64,000 nucleotides of DNA. Origin: Cristatella mucedo (Eukaryota > Bryozoa > Phylactolaemata > Cristatellidae). The translations under genes were made by a program, and so were the position numbers. Within the stretch, counting starts at the first letter, position 1; every line of letters begins with the position of its first letter. Shown here piece by piece: positions 28,095 to 40,298 of the stretch. The notes beneath the pieces are model-generated. The model worked only from the letters and a program-made list of their open reading frames with translations. It had not been told where the DNA came from and searched no databases. The DNA lies in the NCBI GenBank assembly GCA_009760855.2, contig WPIO01000042.1:762501-826500 (forward strand). The letters are read 5' to 3'.

Positions 28095-29771
28095 TGACAA
28101 GGTTGCATGCTCACGGAGAGGTAATGCCTGCAGAGATTAAGTATAGGGAGAGATCCAATTGATAATAATAATGCATCCGCTGTAAAGCATCCGAAGGAAG
28201 CAAAATCTCAATGGACTCGTCCTGCAGGGCATATTGCCAGCGGTACCCTGAAACAAATCTACGCGTCAACCACATAATAAATAAGAAGGCATTATCGGGG
28301 AATGTGGCACGAAAATGCGGCATGCCCATCATTAGGCTTTGTAATGCCATCGGGCCTGGCTGGCTGGCTCTCGCTTGCTCAGCACCGCCTTATCGCGGCC
28401 AACTGAGCGAGTACTATGAATCGGGTTTTATTGCTCATTGTAATTGCCAGCTGCTGACACTTATAAACCTAAGGTTACTTTTGACGCGTGTATTAGGATT
28501 GGCGTGAGCACTTCTTTGGAACTCGGCTTTAATTTCGCTGGTCACTCTCACCTGCCGCTCACTGCACGTTAAACAAGTTCACATTCCTGTGCATACGGTT
28601 GCCAGTGACAGGCTCACATTGGCGTCGTTTTTTACCGGCTTCTAATTTAATCAGCTCATTCAGTGTCCAAGCAACTGGCGCTCCTAAACGTTTTTATTTG
28701 GCTCAGATCAGCACGTGAGTGAGTGCTATTTTGTTACAACTGCCTTGAACATACCCTGCGTCTGCTAATTCGTGCTTTGACCGGATTTCCTGTGTCAATA
28801 ATGTTGCTGACTGCATGGATACCGTGGTGTCAAAACTATGCCCACAGCAATATTTGCATGTTTACCAAAATTGTCGTCTAAAAATGAGCTAGCCGAAAGC
28901 GTCGGTCTCACCGCAGGCAGAGTTAAGGAGAAGCAGCCAATGACCAGGCGAAGTTTACATGTCGTCATGGACTCACGTTCAGTTCTTGACTTTTTTTGTA
29001 TGCCATTTCTTACCTCGGTTGATTAATTCTTATCTGGTGGCGGGATCTATTGTAACGCTTGAATAACGTTAGTACCGGCGTCCATTTGATTTGGCTCCAG
29101 ATCACGAACACTTGTATGGATTGGATAACAATAGCTCCACCTGAGATATTATTTCACGTGCATTCTTGGTAAAGGCCATGTATGACACAATCACCTGCGT
29201 CTGATTACTCACTTGACTTCTCCAGCTCGTAGGCTCGTATTATCGGGCCACGTGTACGTTATTTCACAGCTATCCAGACTTTCCTTTTCCTACTTTATGC
29301 ACTTGTTTCCGATGCACCGTTTGTTATCGTTAAACCCACGACGTAGCTGACGAAATTATGTACACAACTATGTGCTAGCAGTTGCTGGTAGAATCGCTGA
29401 TACAGCACTGCTGCTACTGCACTGTAGCAGCCATGGCTAGTTGAAGAACGCCAAAATAATAATGTGATGCATTTATTTTTCGGGATGAAAGTAGTTGGCA
29501 AAAAGGACTTTTGAGATGCAGACGCGACAGCGGTTCCTGCACTACAGTTTAGCCCGCTAACACAAAGTAGTCGTCAGGCAAGCGGTTCGCGACAGAACAA
29601 AGCCAAAAGGAGCAAACGCTGTATGGCCAAGGCCATTAGCTTAATGCGATTGGGGTGCAGCTCAAAAAATCACTAATATGCCAGCGCAGTGCAGTCGTTT
29701 GTCATTGCCGAAATGATGGAACTGCACAACCATTGCAGCTATTCGCGTGGCACGCGGCGGGAGCACGAAGG
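28095..29771. other. unassigned sequence
   Basis: No gene or repeat family recognised. Overlapping frames at 28111-28507 have no motif. Confidence 0.5.
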
Positions 29772-29939
29772 GCCGTGAAAGGATAGCCGCCCAAGAGATA
29801 CGGTGCTTACTCATCGCCGCCGAGGTCGCGGCTTCGAATCCTGCAGTGGGCGATCCTTTATTCCTAGCCAACTCCAAGCGGCAGTGAAAGCGGTTTAGTC
29901 CTTTCGTCAGCTACACAAATGAGGCTGTCAAATTAGCTA
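29772..29939 (+). mobile_element. tRNA-derived SINE
   Basis: A tRNA-like head (GGATAGCCGCCCAAGAGATA, then B-box-like GCGGCTTCGAATCCTGC) is followed by the shared body GTGGGCGATCCTTTATT, CCAAGCGGCAGTGAAAGC and the 3' end GAGGCTGTCAAATTAGCT. It aligns with 63187-63347 on the same strand and 18679-18888 on the other. Confidence 0.8.
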
Positions 29940-30161
29940 TTCAGTGTTGGTAAATATGGAAACATCGTTATGAGGCACGTGCAAATGTGCCTAAATACAC
30001 AGGTAGAGTGATTAAACCTTTCCGTTCGACGGTTTCTACTAGTGGCTGCGTTTAACAGGGAGGTATTCTTTGACTGGCCATTTCTGCAGGCCAATAGTTT
30101 AGAAGTGTCGCGTATACTGTAAATACCTTTGCTACATACGTCTGGGTAGCTGCTGTTGCCG

Positions 30162-30500
30162 TTATCGCTTCACTGATGCGGTGGTATATGCACAGATGAA
30201 CCAAGCACTTGGAGCATTTGGTGACCATCGCATAAACGTTGTTTTTAATGAAACTGCACTGGACAAGCCACCTTTTATAATCTCATCCGTGGGCGAAGAT
30301 CGCAACTCAAATTGTTTATGGGAGATACGAAATTGGCTTTCTAGCATACCAAATGCTATCTCTACCGACTGTCTTGCACGAGCATTACTGCAGCTGGACT
30401 CTTTCACACTGTTCGAAACGGCTTGTTTCTCAAATAGTTTTAGAATTTTTTTCTTTTTAGCGAACTGTTCATCCGAGAAAATTGTCTGTAATTTCCACAC
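30162..30500 (-). pseudogene. PIF/Harbinger (HARBI1-like) transposase C-terminal fragment
   Basis: A 112-codon minus-strand frame whose centre reads ARARQSVEIAFGMLESQFRI, followed by KQFELRSS..DEIIK. This matches the conserved end of PIF/Harbinger nucleases, where an SRAR..VE.AFG.L..RFRI block precedes ...IV.A..VLHNF. The expected VLHNF-type box is already degraded, and the catalytic DDE part is not present upstream, so this is a relic. I found no inverted repeats or TWA target duplications around it. Harbinger transposases are nuclear cut-and-paste enzymes; HARBI1 is the domesticated relative, but truncation argues against domestication here. Confidence 0.6.
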
Positions 30501-31939
30501 CGCCTCAAGAGTTAATCGGGCGTTACACTGGCAAGTTTTACATAGTACACTGAAAACCTAAAACGTTATCGCTAGCGCTCACTGTAGTAAAAAAAATTCG
30601 GCTTCATCTGACACATGCGAGAGAGAATGAAAAGCTGAGTAAGGATGGCAGTCGAGAAAGTGCGGGGTATGCAAGCAGCAGCAAAATGCCGATGAGAAGG
30701 ATGTGCCACAGTCGGAAAAAAGAAAGATGTCGCTTCGTAAGAATTGCACAAGGTAGTCTCACTGTCTGAGACCTTCACAGCAGAAGTTTCTGTCGCCGAC
30801 TGTCTTTAAGCATTGCAACGGAATGGCTAATTTCTTGTCAAAATAACCTGATCGCCGGAAGTCGCTGAAAATCTGTGCGGCTGTACAGATAGGTATGAAG
30901 GAGCTAAGCCATTGTGGGCTATGTGGGCGCGGGCAAGAATCTTGCATTATATTCGTATATAAAGCGGAAACAATCGAAGATCCATCGGCAGTGGATACGT
31001 GACGGAACGAGAGAGATCTTTTATTAACCTCAGACCCATAGTCACGACCGGCTGCAGACGCCTAAAGGCAGCTAACAATCCCTATCTCGAGGGATGTTTA
31101 CATTGTATTGCATATGAAATAGAAAGACGCCACAATATCTAATCCTCAAGTTAGTGGTAGCCAACATCAAATAAGAAGCAAAAATTAGCTGAGGATTCTA
31201 AGAACTATGTTAAGTGACTCTTTGCTGTTAGAGTAGTGGAATTCATATTTCATCACGATCACTTGCCTCTTGCACAGCCCACCTGGGTAGTTCGGGAGTT
31301 CCGCTGTCTAATTCGGAAGAAATCGCGGTCAGTTGTTTCCAGGAGTAGGCATTAGCGTTCAAGAAACTTGCAAGTGGTTCACATTTTTCGATCATCACAA
31401 TTTATATACGCCTGGAAAGAGTTTTCTTCCCAGTGCTGACAGAGTGACCAACATACTTTTGGACTATTTCTTAATATGCTGATGCAAATAACGTATGCTT
31501 GAAATGGGCAAGCAGGCATTGCAATATCCCATGCCTACACGAGTACCAACACAGAAAATTTATTCAAGCGATATATCAAGTTGTTAAAGCCAGCATCATA
31601 AGGCGATTCTCTCAATCTCTTGAATGTCTCAACGAATCATATCGCCACTACTCCATATTGCCTGGTTAAATATCATGCAGGAAGTGCTGAGCGTCGTACA
31701 CTTATGTCACCCTCCTCAAAAACTTCAGGAGAAAATAAATATCTCTTGCAGCCATCAGTAAGTTGTTTTCAGGCCGCCTTGGTCTTCGCCGTCAAACTCC
31801 GGCATTCAATGTGCCACTTCACCGAGGTCTGGTATCCTTTGCAAACCAGGGTCTCAGCAGCTGCAATGATGTTCAAATTAAGTGCACGGAAAAGCACTAC
31901 GCATGCAAACAGACCACTAATTGAGCACCAGATTTCACC
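30501..31939. other. unassigned sequence
   Basis: No gene or repeat recognised. Confidence 0.5.
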
Positions 31940-32070
31940 CCCTCTCTGTCTCTCTGTCTCTCTCTCTCTCCGTCTCTCTCTCTGTCTCTCTTTCTCTATA
32001 TCTCTATCTCTCTATCTCTCTCTCACACACACACACTCTCTCTCACTGTCGCTCTCTCGCTATCTCTCTC
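31940..32070. repeat. (TC)n-rich microsatellite
   Basis: CTCTCTGTCTCTC-type repeats with a short CACACACAC block. A 169-codon frame running through it is not a gene. Confidence 0.9.
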
Positions 32071-32897
32071 CATTTTATTTGACAACTTTCTTTGTCTGCA
32101 CTTGCATTTCAAACAGTGCTCCAACCTAAGCAAGCACTGCTGTCTCTGGAGTCAATGAAGGAACTCTTTTTTCCCAAGTTTAGAGAATCGGTAAACGGCT
32201 GAAACATTCACACGCACTTCCATTCGGGCATAATTTTGTTCCCGAAAATGCGTATCATGGAATATCAGATTGAATCATCTCTGGCTTAAGCAAATTGTTT
32301 GAAAAACAGCCTTCGATGACATTAACGACTCTAGTTCGAAGACATCTCTAGAACAAAGCGAGATTAAGCAGTCGGTCACAAAGACGAGTAGCCTGACCAT
32401 CGTAGCCAGAAGGAACCCCTCAATTAATCTTTTGCAGGCTCCGACATGGCGAAATATATGTCAGCTTTATAAAACGTGACCCCACTAGCACTTACAAAAT
32501 CATTTACTTACTGTGAGTAACCCTATAACAGTAATACAATTGGGAGACGCAATCTAAAACTAGTGGTTACATGGTCAGCAGCGATCTGGCAAACAATTAG
32601 TGCAGCTAGTAAGTGTTGAGTACTCTTCAGACCTGGTCCCAAATGGTAGCAGATGATTGCTACGCCAGGTTCATGGCTGGGCATAAAATTGGCCAGAGGA
32701 GCCACAGCTGTCGAGTGGCTGTTACGGCGGAATTACCACACCACAGCTTGCTTCATCGTAGTGAATTGTTTCCTAATGTGATGCTGCTTCTGGCGCTGGT
32801 GGCCTTTCGTTTATGGTGATGGATTTCCATTCTCCCTGCAATTCTTGCAGTCGTGCAGACGCATTTCAGCGACTTTTGTGTACACACACATACACAT

Positions 32898-32934
<37 letters not shown>

Positions 32935-34169
32935 TAGGCACACACACACAAGTGTGAGCGAACATGTCTCGTTACCATTTACGCGATTGCCCCATAAGCT
33001 ATTTTGTTCTTTTGGTGCTTTTTGCAATAAGTTTTTGCCGGAGCTCTAATCTTGAGAAGTGAGAAGTTCACCGATCACTGCTTAGTCTGAACATCTTAAA
33101 TATCTGCTAACGGTTATGCCGTCATTGGCAATGTCACTGCACTGCCCACTCGGGTTCTGCAATCGCGTCATTTAGTAATACACCCTTAGAAAAGTGACAG
33201 CTCACAAGGGCTCAGAGACTAGTAAATGTCCTACATTTGCTGCTATACTCGAAACTGATTTCTTGAGCCAGCCCAACAACAAAGAGCCCGCTATTGTCGT
33301 CTATGTTTTCACTGGTAACTCCGTCCCAAGTCCAGTACATCAAGGCGACCACGCTCGCCTTAATCCTCAACAAGAACCTATGCTGTCCTTAAATTTTAAA
33401 AGATGAGCACCAACAAGATGATCACTGAAGGACTTTCACCGTTTTATTGCGGTATAGTCTCTTATCAGTGCCTGAATAAGCGGTTCATAGTTTTCAGCCT
33501 CAGTTCGCTGTCCAAAAAGCCACGAGAAAGTCAGCAGCGAAACTGTTGCTAACTCCCGTTCTTCATCGTTTCCAGATTGCTCGGCGAATTATTTACTAGC
33601 TACGACTTTCTTCTTCCGACTGGTCCAACGAAGATGCCAGATTTGATTTTTGAATCGGACAGCTGCGGAAGCATATATTGAATATAATGTACTCGAATGC
33701 TGAGAGCATATTTTTTTTAGAGCCGTCTCAAACTCCTAGATGACGTCTACTTGACGAACATCGGTCACACCTGCAGCTTCTGATAATCTACCAGGGGCTG
33801 CTGCATGAATTTGTTCTTCCTAACAAAGTAAACAGATTCGGGTGCACCCAGTCCCTACGGTGACAGTTGCCTTGGTTTTACTCTTATACCCTGAGCAAAG
33901 AAAGTAACAAAACTGTGAAAGTAACTTGAAGGCCCATCAGGAATGACTCCATTAATCTTAGCAATAGCCGAACAACAACACCTAAGCTCAGCATTAGAGG
34001 TGCACTAGCGGGCAGTGGGCATACTAGTATCCTCGCTACAAGTCTTCGGCTTCTCAGAAAAGAAAATACAATCTTTTGCTTTTAAAGAAGACAGCGATTC
34101 TACTCACGAGGGAAGTGCTAATAGGATGATTTTCTTAGCCTGTCCGATAAGCGGCTATGCTCTAATTTG
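32071..34169. other. unassigned sequence with a (CA)n
   Basis: No gene recognised. A (CA)n run lies at about 32880-32950. Confidence 0.5.
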
Positions 34170-34350
34170 TAATGTACTGTATCTCCATCTGTAACTCCAC
34201 AAAGTCATACAGACCATGTGGGTGTTACGCAGGAGAGTTTTGTATAGCGCACTTAAAGCCTAAGCGGCTTTCGGTACGCATTCGGTAGCCAACAGACTTC
34301 GTCTCACGCAACAAAGAGAAAGTGGCAAGCATAGCAGAGCAATTTGAAAA
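34170..34350 (-). mobile_element. LINE family B 3' UTR fragment
   Basis: On the minus strand it contains CACTTTCTCTTTGTTGCGTG, TTGGCTACCGAATGCGTACC, GAAAGCCGCTTAGGCTTTAA and CTTTGTGGAGTTACAGATGG, ending at the family B 3' end. It is 5'-truncated within the 3' UTR. Confidence 0.85.
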
Positions 34351-35199
<849 letters not shown>

Positions 35200-36096
35200 C
35201 CGTGCAGGGCACTCGTTCGATGCCTGAGTGGTCGTTTCTTTCCTCCTGGCGTCCACCGATACGTGACGACGGCAGCAGCAGGTGGCGGCCTCGCCGTGCA
35301 GCTCTCTGCGGGACAGTAGACACTTGCAAGCACCTCAGCTTCAAAAGAGTCGGGCGCCAGAGGGAAATGCGTCTTCCGGATGTGAGCAGTGGCACTGTGG
35401 TTGTCGGAATGCCATGGCAGCCGAGGTCCTTGGTAGGTGCAGGAAGTCTGCAAAGTCTATTGAATTAGTTATGAAGGAAACCACAGGGCTTGCTGGCTAA
35501 ACACTTATCTGCTTGCTGCTGACATTCTCCATACTGCTTGGATCTGGGCTGCGTGGGAGAATGACTTGGACAGCTTCGGCGAAGTAGTCTCTGTGCACAG
35601 GAATGTGAATGCCAGCTTGGAGAACCGGAAGAAGCTACTGTGGTTCCCTTCGTCACGTTTTGGCCCGAGCTGGGTTCGTAGGCCTTGTGGCTTGCCGGCT
35701 CGGCAGATAGGACGATTGGTAATTTAGAGTCAACAGTGCCAGCTGTGCAATTAAAGCCTGAATGAGTTGCTCCCATCGGTTGCCGATCTCACCACGCCTG
35801 AATAGTGCTTAGCTTAATGGCTGCTGCCAGCAGTGGCCGCCTGTCAATCCCGACTCGCTTATGTTCGCACGCTGAGCTAGGAGATGGGTTTTTCCTCTCA
35901 ATGATTTCTCGAGCTGATTGTGGCCAAAGTGGGACCTGCCTAAAGTGCGAACCTCGTTAGACGGTCAGCCCTAATAGCCCAGCTTTTCAGCCAGCGATTT
36001 ATTTTCAGCTCCGGATCGGGAAGCAGGGCTGAGCGTAAAGCTCGCCTATTGCAGTTCTGATACTAGATACCTTCAGCCAAAGTAATATTCCAGGTA
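35200..36096. other. unassigned, GC-richer sequence
   Basis: No repeat family recognised. Several overlapping frames on both strands (35202-35776) reflect local GC richness and carry no motif. Confidence 0.5.
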
Positions 36097-36821
36097 CAGT
36101 GGCACCAGGGTTTACGAGTGTCTCGGCATACGAGTGTATCACACTGGGAATGGTTACTCAGGCCAATAAGGCTAGGGTGGCGATCGATGTTCCTTTCCAA
36201 GAGGCTGCCATACGACCCGGGTGTGATGCCAAGGGTAGGCCCGCTGGTTTGCTGCCAGACGAACTCGAGCCATCATGGTGCTTTGATGCACAAGATCGCC
36301 AGACTCCTTCGTTAAATCCGACTACTGCAGGAACAGCTGAGTACCTACTGTACTCTATGTAAGCAATACCATTGTGTGATAGTTCGTAGCATAACTGTAT
36401 ACAGTCACAACAACGGTGGTCCACATAAACGCCTAGCCAAAAAACTGAAAGCAAGGAAAGCTTAACGAAAAGGGCTAAAATTGGCTAATAAGATTCAGAT
36501 ATTTATTACAGCCTTTCTTCTCTAACTCTGTGAGCATCTTTAATTCGGCCGATCTATAAGTTACACCTGTACTTTAGGATTAGTAAACCTCGTCTATTGC
36601 AAGAAATTATATTTTATTGTTTTAAAGCAATATTCGTTGTGTATTAGTAAATCTTAAAATTTAAAAACATGTGACAACAATCTCACTGATTTTTGGGGGA
36701 TCACGAACGGATTCATGGCGTTTCAATTCATTTCGACGGGAAGATTGATTTGACGTATGAGTAGTTTAACTTATTAGCTCCGGCTCGGAATGAGTTAAAC
36801 TTGTAAGCTGAGGTGCCACTG
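36097..36821. mobile_element. non-autonomous TA-flanked inverted-repeat DNA transposon
   Basis: The left end reads CAGTGGCACCAGGGTTTACG and the right end, reverse-complemented, CAGTGGCACCTCAGCTTACA: ten identical terminal bases and about 19 of the first 25. TA flanks both ends (36095-36096 and 36822-36823). CAGT termini with TA duplications fit the Tc1/mariner/pogo (Tigger-like) group. The 725 bp interior encodes no transposase that I recognise; an 87-codon frame at 36099-36362 has no motif and starts in the left end. Confidence 0.7.
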
Positions 36822-36960
36822 TACTTTCTGGTGGCTAGCTGCAGCCATGCTTTCCAGCAGCTTGAACTCTCATATCTTCATCGGTCATCCCAGCGTTTCT
36901 AACATTCACAATAGGATTATAGCAAACTTTTCACAGTTTAAACTACCACGATCTGAAGTA

Positions 36961-37850
36961 ATAACAACAATAATAATAATAATAGTACACTTCATAAAGC
37001 ACCCTCAGATAACTCAATCTCTATCTAGACGATTTACATTTGCTGCAAAGAAAATGCGATCAAATGGTGAATGGTATCATGCTTGATAAACATCATGAAT
37101 AACACGCTTAGGGATGACATGCACAGGGTAAGCCTGCACGTGTGGTCAGTGGCGGCATACAGCAATGTCAGCACACATAAGCGCATAAATAAGGAATCGC
37201 AAGGACCCACTAAATGCTGTCATAAATAGGTTCGTTTTAATTTTTTTCAAACGGGCTCGTGTCAGGGGATGTCGTGACCGAGGTCGGGAGTGAGATCCAG
37301 GCTTTAGAAGCATGCGAACTGAAGGCGCGGTCTCCTAGTAATTTGAGGTTTGTGCGAGATATATGGAAACAGTTAGATTCCAAACAGCCGGTGGTACGAC
37401 GCTTAGCCTGGTGGGGAAGTACATCTGATATATTGGCTAGAGCCGAAGAATGAAGGGACCTATAAGTAAGCGACAAAACCTTGAAGTCGATCCGTTATTT
37501 GACTAGTACGTCATCAACACATGCAGAAAGGGAGTTGAGAGAATTCGATGTGCTCGAACGCTGGGAGGTATTAAAGCAAAGGTACAACTACATGTCCTCC
37601 ATATTGAAATAAAAGCCTATATTGTACTTGGCAGTCACATTGGTAAGAGGGAGAGTATAAACCGTGAAAAGAGCCGAACCAATATATAGCCCTGTGGTAC
37701 CCAATATTTCAGAAGTACGTCGGATGAACTTTGTCCATTCACATCAATACTCTAGAGTCTCCCAATAAGATAAGACTTGAATCATTACAAAGCAGTGCCA
37801 GTGATGCTCAGGCGAGATGAGAGTCGCTCAAAAATGGGCAAACTAAGCGT
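36961..37850 (-). mobile_element. LINE family A copy with internal deletion
   Basis: On the minus strand it starts in the RT region equivalent to RLSSRLSITGTAL..WFKSYL near 37850, passes a degraded GVPQGS equivalent, then a damaged active site reading NMED where YADD is expected. Near 37508 it jumps directly to the KQRIDFKVL region. Relative to the 4790 copy about 455 bp is missing. It continues to the 3' UTR, hairpin and an (ATT)n tail at 36961. Only 37237-37476 stays open. This copy reaches further upstream in RT than most. Confidence 0.85.
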
Positions 37851-38286
37851 TACTTAGAAACTTGAGCTGCTCGGCCACCCAGATGGTTTTTCGGCTCGTG
37901 CGTCTCGCGTACCGTCACTACCAAGTCTGGGTATGTTTTTCCGAAAGGAGTTTCCATTAGACGAGAAATTCAGCTTTAAAGGCGAATTGAGTCTCATAAT
38001 AGTGCCATAGTTTGGTATTGTTTAGATGAAGACAGGGCACACAAGCCTCAGCTCATGCCTCAGCCACATCCGGGGTGGATTTATGTAATTCATTTCTTTT
38101 AGATCTTCCTGTCTCTGTAACAAGACGGGTGTAGTCGCTGCAAAACTCGGTTGCTAAGTTTATTTGTTGCAAAGGTCACAGATGCTGCAATAAAACGTGG
38201 CTCACAAATCTGCATAGCCAACCCATCAAGCAGCTTACAGCCTTCGCCAAGACTCTGTCATCTGGCCTCACCCGAAAGCACATCTA
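37851..38286. other. unassigned sequence
   Basis: No gene or repeat recognised. Confidence 0.5.
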
Positions 38287-38735
38287 TAATAATACTAACA
38301 ACAGTAATGCACTTGATAAAGTGCCCTCAGAGAACTCAATCTCTCTCTAGGCGCTTTACATTTGCTGCAAAGGGAAATGCAATTGAATGGTGAGTCATAT
38401 CATGCTTGATAAACACCACGAGTAACATGGTTAGGGGTGACATGCACAGGGTCATCATGCAAATGTGGTTAATGGCAGCATGCACAGTGACAGCACGCAT
38501 AAGCACACGCATGACGAATCACAGAGACCCACTAAATTCTGTCCTAAATAGGTGTGTTTTTTAGTTCTTTTTAAACGTGATCAGGTCAGGGGATGTTCTG
38601 ACGCAGGTCGAGAGGGATTTCCAAGCTTTGGGAGCAAGCGAACTAAATGCATGGTCTGCAAAGGATTTGAGGTTTTGTACGAGGTGTTTGCAGAGTGTTG
38701 GATTCTAAAAAGCATCTGACCCTGGTCAATGTTTT
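38287..38735 (-). mobile_element. LINE family A copy, 3' part
   Basis: On the minus strand, the last part of RT with frame breaks, then a well-preserved 3' UTR, hairpin AAGCGCCTAGAGAGAG...GGGCACTTT and an ATTACTGTTGTTAG-like tail. Confidence 0.85.
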
Positions 38736-40164
38736 GCGAGACTAAATAACCTCAATTCACTGCACTATAGATAAAGTCACCACTGCTTCAATTATCGAAA
38801 GCGATGAGTGGACCTGCTGCCTACTGCAATGCAGTGGATTGGCATTGCACACACTATGGCGCAATGCTGACGACATGAAATCGTCTCCAATGCTGACACC
38901 CACCTTAAGCTGCTGTGGACATCGGCTGGTATAAGGAAGAGCAGGCTCCTAGCCTGATGGATAAAAACCTCTCCTTTAGACACACTACATATTCGCATAG
39001 ATCTCGTTTAGAGTCAGGAGTTGCCGTGCGCTCAGTTGTCACTCTTGAGTCTGGAATGTTATATTCTGTGTTGGCTTCCAGGTGGGCAGTATAGTCCACG
39101 AGCTACGGCAGGCTCAGGCTTGGGGGAAACAGTTCAATTAGCAATCCCAGGCAGCCGAGACACAGCTGCTTCACCGGTTGGGCGTACGGAGCCATGCAAG
39201 GTCATTAGTGAGCCATTTACAGACGCACAATGGTGAGAGAAGCCTGTGGCCGGCAGTGAAAAATTGCTTCCCTGGTGCCTCTACTCAGCAAGCAGCAGCC
39301 TCACCTAAGCCTCACCAGCTAGCCGATCGATGAGACTCGGGTGGCCAGCCGGAAGAGCACGAGCCAGGGCGACCTGCGTTGCCTACTTTAACCACCGCCG
39401 ATGCTTGCACGACTTTGGACAAGGCGTAGCACAGCGCCAAACTGACTAGCAATGCTCGCTACAGATTCGACCCACTCGAGCTCCTCTCTGGAGTTCCGTG
39501 TGCATGGTATAGGTTAATCGTACTGGATTCACTCACTGACCTAGTTGCTCTACTACCATTCGTACAGCTTGTAGATGCCCACTGGCAAACACTGATTACA
39601 TCGAGTAAGAGACGTTTGTTCAATAGATTAGGTTTATACGATACTTTTCTTACTGACCAAAGTCCGGGCAAAAAGATTCAATTCGCAGACGGTTCCGCTC
39701 AAACGGAAGTATTTTAGCAAATGGCTGTGAGAATGCCACAAGGGCCATGCAGCTTAAATGCTTCTCGCCGGCATACCGTCGGCTCAGCCCCTGCACAGCA
39801 CTGGACCATTACAAGCTTGTAGTAGAGACGGCTCGCAGCTTTCGTTAAAGCTTCCGTGAATAAATCACTCGCTAGTTAATGCCGGCTTCTTACATATTTG
39901 TCTCCAACGGATGAGCTTTGAGGAAATCTGGAAAGGAAATTAGTTATATCGATGCATGCACCGTTACGGGAGACTGCAGTGTGTGTGTGCACAGTGCCTT
40001 CACCAGATAGCAGGTCATCGGATGAACTATAAGAAGTACTTAATATAGGTTCACAGCATTTATTCAGCGACTCTCAACATAAACGTGCAAAAGACAAAGA
40101 AGATTAGTTAGATATGTAACCACGAAGAGCTGGCTCGTCCCCCAGCTCTCTACCGGTGGACTGT
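38736..40164. other. unassigned sequence
   Basis: No gene or repeat family recognised. A plus-strand frame without ATG at 39428-39717 (about 96 codons, containing HWQTLITSSKRRLFNRLGLY) is noted only as a weak exon candidate. Confidence 0.45.
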
Positions 40165-40298
40165 GTGATGTCATGTAATGGATCTCCTTCTGTAACTCCA
40201 CAAAGTCATTAAGACTATGTGGGTGTTAAGTAGTAGAGTTTCGTATAGCGAACTCACAGCCTAAGCGGCTTTCGGTACGCATTTGGTAGCCAACAGAC
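40165..40298 (-). mobile_element. LINE family B 3' end fragment
   Basis: On the minus strand GTTGGCTACCAAATGCGTAC, GAAAGCCGCTTAGGCTGTGA and GACTTTGTGGAGTTACAGAA lead to the family end near 40165. Confidence 0.85.

Noticed and set aside
28155-28200. A family A tail (GATAATAATAATGCATC)
   Set aside because: Only the AAT run matches; the hairpin and ATCAAGTG-type block are absent.
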